From contig JBIMKP010000005.1 of NCBI GenBank assembly GCA_051861545.1, positions 1-64,000 of the forward strand: a DNA stretch of 64,000 nt. Reading direction: 5' to 3'. A program made the position numbers and the translations under genes. The notes under the pieces are model-generated. The model ran no database searches, was not told the DNA's origin, and was given only the letters and a program-made list of their open reading frames with translations. This document shows positions 8,098 through 16,830 of this stretch, one piece after another. Numbering within the stretch: the first letter of the stretch is position 1; every line of letters begins with the position of its first letter. This DNA is from CAISCU01 sp051861545. GTDB taxonomy: Bacteria; Bacteroidota; Bacteroidia; UKL13-3.

Positions 8098-10713
8098 ATG
8101 AAAATAAAATTATATTTAATAATAACGGTCCTATGTTTATTATTTTCAAAATCAAACTATGCTCAGGTACCTAATTTAGGAACTGCATCGAGTTATGCCC
8201 TGTTTACTTCTGTGGGTGCTTTTACCAATACCGGAACTTCTGGTATTCTGGGTGATGTTGGTACAAATGCCGGCGCATATACGGGAAGTCCAACTGTGGT
8301 TGGACAAATTCATGTAGAGGATTCCATATCAAACCTGGTTGCTATAGATTTAAATACTGCTTACACAAACATGAGTGGTATAACATGCGCAACAGTTTTA
8401 GGTGTAACGCTTGGTAGCAACCAAACCTTAACTCCAAGTATCTATTGTATGGGTGCGGCTGGCACACTAACAGGCAATCTAACTTTAGATGGACAGGGTA
8501 ATCCCAATTCCATATTTATTTTTAAAGTAGATGGTGCTTTTGCAACAGCTGCTTTATCAAATGTGCTGCTCATCAATGCAGCCAATTTGCGCAATGTGTA
8601 TTGGCAAATAAATGGTGCTTTTACTTTAGGAGATAGCTCTGTGTTCAGAGGAAATATATTGGTAAATGGTGCCATTACCTTGAATAATAATTCTATTTTT
8701 TTCGGCAGAGCACTTAGCAAAACTGGTGCTATCATTATAAATGCAAGTACTGTAATTTATTATGATGGTGGTTTGTGGAGTGGAATTATCAATACTGATT
8801 TTGCTGTGGCAAATAATTGGGTTTATGGTTTTGTTCCTTCTTCAGGCGAGCACATTGGTTTTATATTAACACCAGCTAATCATTGTCTTTTAGATTCTAA
8901 TCGTTTGGTAGGAAATATTACAAATCCATCAGATAAAAACTTAGATGCCAATGGACATGAGTTAAGTGTATCAGGCGCTATAGATCAGTTTTCAACCGGG
9001 AAAATCATTGTTTCTACTTCTAGTTCTAAAATAAGTTTTGTAGGAACAACAACTCAAAATATTCCTGCTGCTTCTTTTAGTTCTAATACCATTAGTAACT
9101 TGGGTATTAATCAAACAGGTACCGTGAATATTAACGGAACTTTGAACCTTACTCATTCTTTAAAAATTCTAAGTGGAACGCTTGTTACCAATGATTTTTT
9201 GACCTTGCTTTCTTCGTCTGGCTCAACTGCAACTATTGACGAAATTGTGAGTGGCAGTATAAGTGGAAACATCACCGCAGAAAGATATATTCCAGCCAAT
9301 GGTCGCAAGTTTAGGTTTTTGTCATCACCAGTAATTGGCGGAACATCTTTACAATGGAGAGACAATGCCGGCAGCACAGCTTCAAGAGGAACCCAAATTA
9401 CGGGTTCATTTGGCGATGTTGACTTTTCATTAAGTCATCAAAGTTCTGCTTATTCTTATAATGAAAGCGATGCTACAGGTGGAAACGATATCAATCACCC
9501 AACAAAATGGAGTGCGATTGATGGCAATACTTCTCTTACTAGTGGCAAAGGTTACAGAGTATTTATTCGTGGTGATAGAAGCATCAGTTTAACAACTGCG
9601 AATACCGTTAACAATGTCACTACTTTATGGGTAAAAGGAACAAATCCGAGTAGTTCAGTAACAATACCCTTAACTTATACAAGTAATGCATCACAAGGAT
9701 GGAATTTAGTGGGTAATCCTTATGCAGGTACTGTTAATTGGAACCTGATTAAATCACAAGGTGCAAGCGACTTTAATAACATTGATGATGCCTTATATAT
9801 TTGGAATCCTACCAATACAACAAGCAGTGGTGGTGGGTATGCAAGTTATGTGAATGGTGTGGGTACTGGTACTCCTACAGTAGGAACTCCTTTTGTAAGC
9901 AGTTGGCAAAGTTTTTTTGTGAAAGCAAATGCCACAAGTCCTGTTATACATATCAAAGAAACACATAAAGTAAGTAACAATGTTGGCAGTAGTTTTTTTA
10001 AGGGCAATCCTGCAAAAGCAAATTGTTTGCATGTGAGATTGTACAAAAATGATACAGCATTTGATGATGCATCGGTGTACATGGAAAACGGTGCAACTCT
10101 CAATTTTGATACCAAGTATGATGCTTATGATTTAACAGATGCTCTTGGTTTTCTTACATCTGACGGATTAAACACCCTTTCGATTAGTGGTTTGCCTTTG
10201 TCAACAGAGCCTCAAAAAGTGATGGTGGCTGTCAAATTAAATTCAGGTAACTATAGTTTTACTTTTGAAGATTTGAACTCTTTTGGTACCGGAACACAAG
10301 TTTATTTATCAGACAAATATTTAAACAAAAACATCAAATTAAACAACAAGGATTCCTATGCATTTAATGTTAATGAAAACAATCCTTTTAGCTTTGGTAT
10401 CAATCGTTTTGAATTGTTGTTTACCAATTCTGTTACCGGTGTTGAAACTGCTTTTACAAATGAAAGCGACATCGTTATTTTCCCAAATCCGGTTTCTGAT
10501 TTACTACATGTAAAATTTAATAATCCATCTCTTCAATCTTCAGGTTTTTCATATGTTTTAATTAACCAATTAGGACAAGAACTTGAGATGGGTTCAATAA
10601 GTTATGAAAAAGGAAATGTTTTCAGTTTAGACATGTCTAATCATGCGAACGGAATTTATTTTATCTCCTTTAAAAATGAGAAAACTTCTCGCACAATTCG
10701 TTTTGTAAAATAA
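8098..10713 (+). CDS. DUF3494 ice-binding-like protein with T9SS sorting domain
   Basis: An 871-residue exported protein. A signal peptide (MKIKLYLIITVLCLLFSKSNYAQ) is followed at residues ~25-225 by a DUF3494 domain: LGTASSYALFTSVGAFTNTG, then G-D-V-G-T-N, IFKVDGAFATAA and VYWQINGAFTLG. This is the beta-solenoid fold of bacterial ice-binding proteins and adhesins. The middle has cell-surface type repeats (ITAERYIPANGRKFRFLSSP; GWNLVGNPYAG). The C-terminus (VIFPNPVSDLLHVKF ... NGIYFISF) is a type A T9SS sorting domain, so it should be exported and anchored on the surface. It may bind ice or act as an adhesin; the fold alone does not prove ice binding. The small PID-motif gene follows 14 nt downstream. 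Confidence 0.85.
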   Translation: MKIKLYLIITVLCLLFSKSNYAQVPNLGTASSYALFTSVGAFTNTGTSGILGDVGTNAGAYTGSPTVVGQIHVEDSISNLVAIDLNTAYTNMSGITCATVLGVTLGSNQTLTPSIYCMGAAGTLTGNLTLDGQGNPNSIFIFKVDGAFATAALSNVLLINAANLRNVYWQINGAFTLGDSSVFRGNILVNGAITLNNNSIFFGRALSKTGAIIINASTVIYYDGGLWSGIINTDFAVANNWVYGFVPSSGEHIGFILTPANHCLLDSNRLVGNITNPSDKNLDANGHELSVSGAIDQFSTGKIIVSTSSSKISFVGTTTQNIPAASFSSNTISNLGINQTGTVNINGTLNLTHSLKILSGTLVTNDFLTLLSSSGSTATIDEIVSGSISGNITAERYIPANGRKFRFLSSPVIGGTSLQWRDNAGSTASRGTQITGSFGDVDFSLSHQSSAYSYNESDATGGNDINHPTKWSAIDGNTSLTSGKGYRVFIRGDRSISLTTANTVNNVTTLWVKGTNPSSSVTIPLTYTSNASQGWNLVGNPYAGTVNWNLIKSQGASDFNNIDDALYIWNPTNTTSSGGGYASYVNGVGTGTPTVGTPFVSSWQSFFVKANATSPVIHIKETHKVSNNVGSSFFKGNPAKANCLHVRLYKNDTAFDDASVYMENGATLNFDTKYDAYDLTDALGFLTSDGLNTLSISGLPLSTEPQKVMVAVKLNSGNYSFTFEDLNSFGTGTQVYLSDKYLNKNIKLNNKDSYAFNVNENNPFSFGINRFELLFTNSVTGVETAFTNESDIVIFPNPVSDLLHVKFNNPSLQSSGFSYVLINQLGQELEMGSISYEKGNVFSLDMSNHANGIYFISFKNEKTSRTIRFVK

Positions 10714-10727
10714 TAAATAATAAAAAT

Positions 10728-10922
10728 ATGAAAATTAAAATATTTCAACTTGCATTCGTCCTATTTATCATGTTTGTCTTACATGATTCAGCATTTGCAC
10801 AACCAGAATTTGATGATGATGTTACTGATACACCCATTGATGGCGGAATAGTTATATTAACCATTGCATCAATAACTTATGGAGTGAAAAAGTTGTTTAA
10901 TAAGTCAAAATTAGAGTCATAA
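10728..10922 (+). CDS. Small exported protein with PID-type C-terminal sorting motif
   Basis: A 64-residue protein: signal peptide (MKIKIFQLAFVLFIMFVLHD, cleavage near SAFAQ), an acidic linker (EFDDDVTDTP), then PIDGG, a hydrophobic stretch IVILTIASITYGV and a basic end KKLFNKSK. This tripartite motif-helix-basic tail resembles the PID-CTERM tails of small Bacteroidota proteins, likely processed or anchored in the membrane. It follows the ice-binding-like gene by 14 nt with no terminator between, and is followed by the bidirectional terminator at 10944. Its first residues (MKIKI) resemble those of its neighbour. Role unknown. Confidence 0.75.
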   Translation: MKIKIFQLAFVLFIMFVLHDSAFAQPEFDDDVTDTPIDGGIVILTIASITYGVKKLFNKSKLES

Positions 10923-10943
10923 TTTTAGTAATTTCTCTTTATG

Positions 10944-10976
10944 AATGGCGGTAAAGTTTTAAACTTTACCGCCATT
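10944..10976. terminator. Bidirectional terminator
   Basis: AATGGCGGTAAAGTTT (10944-10959) and its exact complement (10961-10976) form a 16-bp stem, flanked by T-rich sequence on both sides. It serves the plus-strand operon ending at 10922 and the minus-strand gene ending at 10959, whose last codons (ENGGKV, stop) lie inside the stem. Confidence 0.85.
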
Positions 10977-11465
10977 TTCTATTTCATCCAATTCCAGAAT
11001 TTCTTTAAACAAATTTTTCCCATCAGTTAGAACACCTATCAATACTAGTTTTTTTCCTCTTTTATCAACGGTATAGGTAACTCTTCTTATAAAATCTGTG
11101 CCCTTTGGTATGGTAAAAAAACTAAATGATTTAGCTTCCTGAAAATCGGCATACCATAAAATTGCTGCGCCAGAAGTAGTTAGTTTCTCAAAACTAGTTC
11201 CCCAAGATACAGGATAGGCTTTAAGTTTGAAATCAATATTATTATAAGTATCACTTCCATTGTCCCAAAAAATAACGCTGCCCAAAGTGTCGATATCATA
11301 AATTACTTTGTTAAAATTACCCGAAATGGAATCTTGTTTAATCCATTGGTAACGACTTAGTTTTCTTGGTCCACTGAAGTTCTGACGAAGCGAAGTTTCT
11401 GTTTTGCATGCTCCCCAAAAGATGAATAATGCACCTAGTATTAGAATACTTATTTTACTTTTCAT
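10959..11465 (-). CDS. Hypothetical lipoprotein
   Basis: A 168-residue protein with a lipoprotein signal: MKSKISILILGALFIFWGACKT, cysteine at residue 20. The mature part is beta-rich (YDIDTLGSVIFWDNG, AILWYADF), suggesting a small beta-sandwich or lipocalin-like fold, but no family is recognised. It overlaps the upstream outer-membrane protein gene by 11 nt and is the last gene of a three-gene operon (12951 to 10959). It may be a lipoprotein partner of the two beta-barrel proteins. Confidence 0.65.
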   Translation of the reverse strand: MKSKISILILGALFIFWGACKTETSLRQNFSGPRKLSRYQWIKQDSISGNFNKVIYDIDTLGSVIFWDNGSDTYNNIDFKLKAYPVSWGTSFEKLTTSGAAILWYADFQEAKSFSFFTIPKGTDFIRRVTYTVDKRGKKLVLIGVLTDGKNLFKEILELDEIENGGKV

Positions 11466-12237
11466 TCACCTTAAAATTTAATTGTAAACCAGCAAAAAAC
11501 ATCAAATAATTCATCTTCCAATATTGGTCATCTGGGTAATCGTAAAAATTACCCCCTGCTACTACTTTTTCATATTCTGCAAAATTAACTGGAACCCATG
11601 AATCGCTGGCACCATCCTGACCTCTTACGCCTGAAAGATCATTGTAATAGGAACCCGAATTAGTTGTACCAGATAGTCCAAAGTATAAACGAACTGGACC
11701 TTTTAGTTTTATACTTGTATCAACTTTATAAAAGAATCCAAATGTGTTATAGGTTCCGTTTAAGGCTTGGATCTGACTAAATGAAACAGTGCCATCAGGG
11801 TATTCGTAGTTTGAAATTAATGAGCTTGTTAAAAAGCCGATTCTTGTTTGTAAAGCCCATTTACCTCTTTTTCCAAAAACAATTCCCGCATCTAATGGAC
11901 TTCTATTGTTGATGGTAAATTGCCTCATGTTTCCATTGTTGAATTCAGCTTTATATACATTTTTTGACGCACTTAAATTTAAGCAGATTCCAACATTATC
12001 TGAAATCCAAAATCGAGCTCCAAAATCAGCTAAATATGGAAGTTCAACACTGCCCATTTGTTGTTTTAATTGGGAACCATAAACTTCATTATAAGATGAA
12101 ATTGCGGCATCTAAACTTTTTCCACTCATTGAATTATAAGCGAAACTTGTATTTAGTTCAATTGGAATCTTTTGAGCAAATACAAGGCTTTGCAATGTTG
12201 TAAATAGTAAAATCAGTTTGAGTTTTATACTTTTCAT
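11455..12237 (-). CDS. Predicted outer-membrane beta-barrel protein
   Basis: 260 residues: signal peptide MKSIKLKLILLFTTLQSLVFA, then alternating amphipathic strands rich in aromatic and glycine residues (GARFWISDNVGICLNLSAS, WALQTRIGFLTSS), ending MFFAGLQLNFKVNEK, a typical final barrel strand. It is 6 nt after the related gene at 12244 and overlaps the lipoprotein gene downstream, so the three are one operon. No specific substrate is visible. Confidence 0.65.
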   Translation of the reverse strand: MKSIKLKLILLFTTLQSLVFAQKIPIELNTSFAYNSMSGKSLDAAISSYNEVYGSQLKQQMGSVELPYLADFGARFWISDNVGICLNLSASKNVYKAEFNNGNMRQFTINNRSPLDAGIVFGKRGKWALQTRIGFLTSSLISNYEYPDGTVSFSQIQALNGTYNTFGFFYKVDTSIKLKGPVRLYFGLSGTTNSGSYYNDLSGVRGQDGASDSWVPVNFAEYEKVVAGGNFYDYPDDQYWKMNYLMFFAGLQLNFKVNEK

Positions 12238-12243
12238 TTCAAT

Positions 12244-12951
12244 CTATTTTTTATTGCCAAGTACTAATGCTGCTTGAATATTAAAAGAGCTCAATTGATA
12301 AGTATGAAATGGAGCAATTCCTAAATCATTTCTTATATAATCAAAATAATAATTGGCTCTTATTCTAAAGAACCTAAGAGGATATACATCCGCATAAAGT
12401 CCCATTCCTAATGTTGTATTTTGTGATAATAAACCGGTATTTCCTTCATATAATTGAACATATTCATCGGGGTTTTCTGTTGATTTTGTATCTAACTTTA
12501 AAACTTTAAAAGTTCCAATATCAATAGGAGTAATACCCATTGTCAACTTCTTTGAAAACTTATATCCAATACCAAAGGTGTGGAAGATATTATGTCTGAT
12601 TTTAACAGTGATATCACCTTCAAATGATTTACCTAAATCGGTATAAGTTCCGCTACCATGAGTGGTAAAATGTTTATTCTCCCATCCCGTAAAAACGTGC
12701 ATATTGTCCCTCGAAAAGTTACCAATTTCAAAACCAACTCCATGTAAAAAATTGTTGAATTCAAATTTGTCTTCAAAATTAGAATAGGTGATTTGATTCC
12801 ATTTGTAAACCTCATTTTTGAAGTTTGGTAATCCATTTGAAAACATTGAACCTTGATAACTTATTGCAAAATAGGTTTGAGCATTTAACTTATTAAGGCT
12901 AAATGTTGTGAATAAAAGTATGAGTAGTAGTCGTGGGTAATTTGTTTTCAT
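12244..12951 (-). CDS. Predicted outer-membrane protein
   Basis: The frame is open from 13023, but the ATG at 12951 gives MKTNYPRLLLILLFTTFSLN, a clean signal peptide ending at LNAQ, and is preferred. The mature part of about 210 residues has alternating strands with many aromatic residues (GVGFEIGNFSRDNMHVFTGW, FRIRANYYFDYIRN) and ends IQAALVLGNKK, as expected for a small barrel. It is first in a three-gene operon. A near-consensus promoter (TTG-N20-TATACTTG, 12967-12997) lies upstream. Confidence 0.65.
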   Translation of the reverse strand: MKTNYPRLLLILLFTTFSLNKLNAQTYFAISYQGSMFSNGLPNFKNEVYKWNQITYSNFEDKFEFNNFLHGVGFEIGNFSRDNMHVFTGWENKHFTTHGSGTYTDLGKSFEGDITVKIRHNIFHTFGIGYKFSKKLTMGITPIDIGTFKVLKLDTKSTENPDEYVQLYEGNTGLLSQNTTLGMGLYADVYPLRFFRIRANYYFDYIRNDLGIAPFHTYQLSSFNIQAALVLGNKK

Positions 12952-12966
12952 AATTATATAGAATGA

Positions 12967-12997
12967 CAAGTATATTAAAATAGTTATCCTTCGACAA
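12967..12997 (-). promoter_or_regulatory. Promoter of the outer-membrane protein operon
   Basis: On the minus strand TTG (12995-12997), 20 nt, TATACTTG (12967-12974), one mismatch to TAnnTTTG and one extra base of spacing. It lies 15 nt before the chosen start at 12951. Confidence 0.4.
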
Positions 12998-13117
12998 TGA
13001 ACTTTATCATGTTTGATTAACATTTGTATACATATACATGATTATAGCTTTAGTCTTAATTAATTCTTTATTCGTTAGAATCAATACATGATTGATTTAC
13101 AATTAGTTTGAATTGAA

Positions 13118-13125
13118 TATATTTG
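13118..13125 (+). promoter_or_regulatory. -7 box TATATTTG before the ELWxxDGT gene
   Basis: TATATTTG matches TAnnTTTG; the ATG at 13130 comes 4 nt later. A -33 TTTG at the right spacing is not seen (TTG at 13092-13094 is 23 nt away), so this is a weaker promoter call. Confidence 0.35.
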
Positions 13126-13129
13126 GTAT

Positions 13130-14662
13130 ATGAGTTCAATTTACACTAACTGTAAACAAATTGTTTTTGCTGTTTTGATGTTGTTAATTACCAAACTTTC
13201 AACTGCACAGAAACCTACATTTTTAAAATCGAATATTGCTGATTCAACTTTAAAGGATATAGCACTAATTCAAAATGATAGCTATTTTAAGTTCAAACAG
13301 AATAACCATTTTCAGTTATGGAAAACCAATGGCACACTTGCGGGAACTGTTTTGGTAAAAGACTCTTTTGAGTTCATTAAGAACCTTATTAATCTTAACA
13401 ATTCTCTTTATTTTTTTGCTAAACCTTTAGCCGGACAAGTTGCATTGTATAAGTCTGATGGAACTAAACCAGGTACCGTAGTTGTTAAACAATTTCCTGG
13501 AACAAATATTGAATTAAGTGGTTTAAGTTCTATCAATGGCATTGCTTATTTTTCGGTAATTTCAAGCAATCCAAATGCTGGTTCGGTTTGGAAAACTGAT
13601 GGTACGAATTCGGGCACAGTTGAAGTAAAATCGAATGTTTATGTCAAATCAGCCAAAGATAAATTTCAATCATTTTATAAAGCTGGTAATTGGGTAGTAT
13701 TTTCTGCTTATAACTTAAGCAATTCTTATGTTGCTTTATGGAGTACAAATGGTACTTCAGCAGGAACGAGCATATTAAAGGATAGTGCTTTTAATTATCA
13801 GATTAGCAGGATTTCTGAAGCAATAAGTTCCGATAGTTTATTGGTGTTTTTAGACAATGTAGGAAGTGCAAGCAATCTTTGGCGTTCAAATGGTACTAAG
13901 GCTGGTACTTATTTAATTAGGGGTGGAAATATCAGCAAGTTAATTTTGTTCAAGAATGAATTTTACTACCATACAGGAACTGTTTATAAGGCGCTACATA
14001 AAACTGATGGAAATAGCCATGGAGCCATTACAGGTTTAACAAATGTAGGCAATGCTATTGGAGTCTTCGGCAATCAATTGGTTTTAGCTGGAAAAGATAA
14101 TAATGATTGGGAACCTTATTTAAGCGATGGTTCAGCAGCCAACACTGTTTTGCTTAAAGATATTTCCAATAATACAAATGGTTCTGACCCTAGGTTTTAT
14201 TCAAAGCTTGGTAACACCTTGTATTTTGTTGCCAATGATAATATTTATGGTGAACAAATATGGAAAAGCAATGGAACTAGTTTTGGCACTACAATTGCTT
14301 ATGCACTTGCAGATACTATTCCTAATTTTAAAACAGAAGGACTCTACCCATGTGGTAATTATCTGTTGTTTGTTTCAAATAATCAATTGTATTCAATTAT
14401 TAGTTCAGGAAATTCATCAGTTAAAGAGAATTCTGAAACAAATAAATTCTTGGTTTATCCAAACCCATCTAATGGAAAAATATTTATTGATGGAAAGGCA
14501 TCAAACAAAGCAAGAATAAAAATATATAATGTTTTGGGTGAAGAAGTTTTGTCGCTTGATTATACCGATAGTATTTCATTGGAGTTTTTACCAAAAGGAA
14601 TTTATTGGTTGAATATTATCGATGATAAGCAAAAACTAACTTCTAAAATAGTGTTAGATTAA
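13130..14662 (+). CDS. ELWxxDGT-repeat exported protein with T9SS sorting domain
   Basis: 510 residues. After a signal segment (IVFAVLMLLITKLSTAQ) there are about eight ELWxxDGT-type repeats: LWKTNGTLAGTVLVKD, LYKSDGTKPGTVVVK, VWKTDGTNSGTVEVK, LWSTNGTSAGTSILKD, LWRSNGTKAGTYLI and others. These are found in large surface or secreted proteins of Bacteroidota and likely form a beta-propeller. The C-terminus (FLVYPNPSNGKIFIDG ... IKIYNVLGEEVLSLD ... KGIYWLNI) is a type A T9SS sorting domain. No enzyme motif is seen. The gene is monocistronic. Confidence 0.85.
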   Translation: MSSIYTNCKQIVFAVLMLLITKLSTAQKPTFLKSNIADSTLKDIALIQNDSYFKFKQNNHFQLWKTNGTLAGTVLVKDSFEFIKNLINLNNSLYFFAKPLAGQVALYKSDGTKPGTVVVKQFPGTNIELSGLSSINGIAYFSVISSNPNAGSVWKTDGTNSGTVEVKSNVYVKSAKDKFQSFYKAGNWVVFSAYNLSNSYVALWSTNGTSAGTSILKDSAFNYQISRISEAISSDSLLVFLDNVGSASNLWRSNGTKAGTYLIRGGNISKLILFKNEFYYHTGTVYKALHKTDGNSHGAITGLTNVGNAIGVFGNQLVLAGKDNNDWEPYLSDGSAANTVLLKDISNNTNGSDPRFYSKLGNTLYFVANDNIYGEQIWKSNGTSFGTTIAYALADTIPNFKTEGLYPCGNYLLFVSNNQLYSIISSGNSSVKENSETNKFLVYPNPSNGKIFIDGKASNKARIKIYNVLGEEVLSLDYTDSISLEFLPKGIYWLNIIDDKQKLTSKIVLD

Positions 14663-14867
14663 GGCATATTAAAAACATAGCTATAAGCCTGATTTTAAGC
14701 AAAGAAGTAGATAATCATGTTTAATAATCTCTATTTTCTACAAACACAGAAATAGTTTCAAACACAAAACTTATTCATGTGATTTTATTGATTTCAATAT
14801 TTTAAAACATTAGAGATTATTAAAAATTTCTGACGGATTTTTGCATCATTAGAGCTAATAAAATTGC

Positions 14868-14875
14868 TAAATTTG
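14868..14875 (+). promoter_or_regulatory. -7 box TAAATTTG before the gene at 14883
   Basis: TAAATTTG lies 7 nt before the ATG at 14883. TTTTTG further upstream (to 14843) is 24 nt away, longer than the usual 19. It suggests a leaderless or very short-leader mRNA. Confidence 0.35.
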
Positions 14876-14882
14876 TCTTCTG

Positions 14883-15332
14883 ATGAATTCATTTATTTCA
14901 TATAAAATCCTCCCTCAAAAAAGCTTAGTTCTGAATAATTTTCAGAATAAAATTCAAGTTGGTGATTTGATTAAATTAACATTGGAATTTATGAAAGACC
15001 CATTGTACAATCCTGATTTTAATTTATTAATGGATTTTAAGGGTTCAATGGCTATTGTTTTCAGAATGGAATTAGCTGACTATATTGAATTTTTCAAAAA
15101 AAATGTCCGCTTAAACAAAACCATAAGAGTTGCAATTCTGTATACTTCACCAAATCATGAATTTTTGTTAAATATATATAAACCTATGGCAAAGCTCTTT
15201 AAAATGGACGTAGAAAAGTTTAAGGATATAAATGAAGCAATGTTATGGTTGGGTATAAATAATGAAGATTTTTATTTCGTAAGTTCAGAAATGAATGCCA
15301 TTAAATCTTACGATATTTTTGAATCGAAATGA
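14883..15332 (+). CDS. Hypothetical cytoplasmic protein, STAS-like
   Basis: 149 residues without signal or membrane segment. The order of beta and alpha elements (NLLMDFKGSMAIVFRMELAD, then IRVAILYTSPNHEFLLNIY, then a C-terminal W-L-G segment) resembles the STAS/SpoIIAA-like fold of small Bacteroidota regulators, but no motif proves it. Monocistronic, with a weak hairpin-T terminator at 15348-15366. Confidence 0.5.
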   Translation: MNSFISYKILPQKSLVLNNFQNKIQVGDLIKLTLEFMKDPLYNPDFNLLMDFKGSMAIVFRMELADYIEFFKKNVRLNKTIRVAILYTSPNHEFLLNIYKPMAKLFKMDVEKFKDINEAMLWLGINNEDFYFVSSEMNAIKSYDIFESK

Positions 15333-15660
15333 GGCTTGAAGAAAGGGCAAGGATGGCCTTGTTTTTATGTTTAGTTAAATTGAAAACGAGTTTTAATTGA
15401 TACAAGGATTTTAAAGCAATAGTACTTAAAGCTTTGCCTATTATTTATTAAAACCTAATTCAGTTGTTTGATAATTGGTGCAATTGAGATTTCAGCAAGA
15501 CCAAATTAAGTTGCTTTTTATATTCAAATTGTAATATTTTAATCAGGCTATTTCTTTTTGAATTTTAATGCTTTTCTTTGGTTTAAATATTTAGCTAACT
15601 TATTTAAGCGACAATATTATTTATTTAAGTAGAGTTTTTTGCGATTTTATTTTTTCTTAC
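15333..15660. other. Intergenic region with a weak terminator
   Basis: CAAGG (15348-15352), loop ATGG, CCTTG (15357-15361), then TTTTT (15362-15366): a short hairpin plus T-run suited to end the gene at 14883. The rest up to 15660 is AT-rich with nothing recognisable; it must hold the promoter of the aminotransferase-like gene. Confidence 0.45.
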
Positions 15661-16830
15661 ATGTTCGATTCAAAACAAGTTAATTTAAATATTCTAAAGC
15701 AAAGGGCTTTTAACCTTCGCTGGGCTGCTCAAGATGAGGGTGTGATTCCTCTTACTGCTGCCGACCCAGATTTTCCATGTGCTCCACAAATAACAGAGGC
15801 TATTTCAAAATACATTAAAGACAGGTATTTGAGTTATGGTCCTGCACAAGGTATGCCGGTTTTAAGAGAGAGTATTTCAAATTATTATTGGCAAAAGAGA
15901 AATGTAAAAATAGATCCAGATTTTGTTTTACCTGTTGATAGCGCTGCATTTGGTATTTATGTAGTATGTAAATCGTTTTTAAAATCTGGAGATGAAGCCA
16001 TTATTTTAGATCCCGTTGATTTCTTATTTAGGTATTCAATCGAGTCTGTTGGTGCAAAGGCAATTCCATTCTCAATTCATCCAGAAAAACAAGAGGTAGA
16101 TTTCGAACTTTTAGAAAAGCTGATTTCTCCTTCCTGCAAAATGATTTGTTTGTGCAATCCTTTAAACCCAAGTGGTAAGATTTTTTCAAAGGAAGAACTT
16201 TTAAAAATTGGGGAAATTGCAGAAAAGCACAACCTGTTAATTTTATCAGATGAAATTTGGAGTGATATTGTTTTTTCTCCCGCATCATATACATGTATTT
16301 CGGCTTTAAATGAATCTATTTCAAACCGCACAATAATTGTCCATGGTTTTAGTAAATCATATGGACTAGCTGGTTTAAGAATAGGAATGTTACTTACAAC
16401 AAATCCTATTTTGTTTGATGTATTGTTTCAAAATTCCTTACACCAATCTACTGTACATGGAGTTAATATATTATCGCAAGTAGCAGCAAATACAGCGTTA
16501 ACAGAGTGTGGATATTGGCTAGATGAATTTGTTATTCACTTACAAAAAATGAGAGATTTAACCGTTTCTTCACTGAATAAGATGCCAGGTATATCTTGCC
16601 ATGTGCCCGATTCATGTTATGTTGCATTTGCCAATATTCAAGCAACAGGAAAGAGTAGTGCTGAATTGCATCAATATATTTTAAATGAAGCAAAAGTGGC
16701 TATTGTTCCTGGATTGAAACAGTGGTTTGGTGATGGTGCAGAAGGATATATACGTTTATGTTTTTCGACTTCTGATGAAATTTTAAATGAAGCCTTAAAT
16801 AGAATGAATAAAGCCTTATTGAAACTATGA
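15661..16830 (+). CDS. PLP-dependent aminotransferase / C-S lyase (MalY/PatB-like)
   Basis: 389 residues, fold type I aminotransferase. Visible motifs: AADPDFPC near the N-terminus, as in MalY/PatB cystathionine beta-lyases; CNPLNPSGK (cofactor-site N-P-x-G); LSDEIWSDI (D that binds the pyridine nitrogen); HGFSKSYGLAGLRIG with Schiff-base lysine K232; and a C-terminal RLCFS (carboxylate-binding Arg). MalY/PatB enzymes cleave C-S bonds of cystathionine or related amino acids; close relatives are true aminotransferases, and sequence alone does not separate them. Its last 4 bases overlap the start of the monooxygenase-DsbA fusion (ATGA), so the two are translationally coupled and likely act on one substrate. 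Confidence 0.85.
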   Translation: MFDSKQVNLNILKQRAFNLRWAAQDEGVIPLTAADPDFPCAPQITEAISKYIKDRYLSYGPAQGMPVLRESISNYYWQKRNVKIDPDFVLPVDSAAFGIYVVCKSFLKSGDEAIILDPVDFLFRYSIESVGAKAIPFSIHPEKQEVDFELLEKLISPSCKMICLCNPLNPSGKIFSKEELLKIGEIAEKHNLLILSDEIWSDIVFSPASYTCISALNESISNRTIIVHGFSKSYGLAGLRIGMLLTTNPILFDVLFQNSLHQSTVHGVNILSQVAANTALTECGYWLDEFVIHLQKMRDLTVSSLNKMPGISCHVPDSCYVAFANIQATGKSSAELHQYILNEAKVAIVPGLKQWFGDGAEGYIRLCFSTSDEILNEALNRMNKALLKL

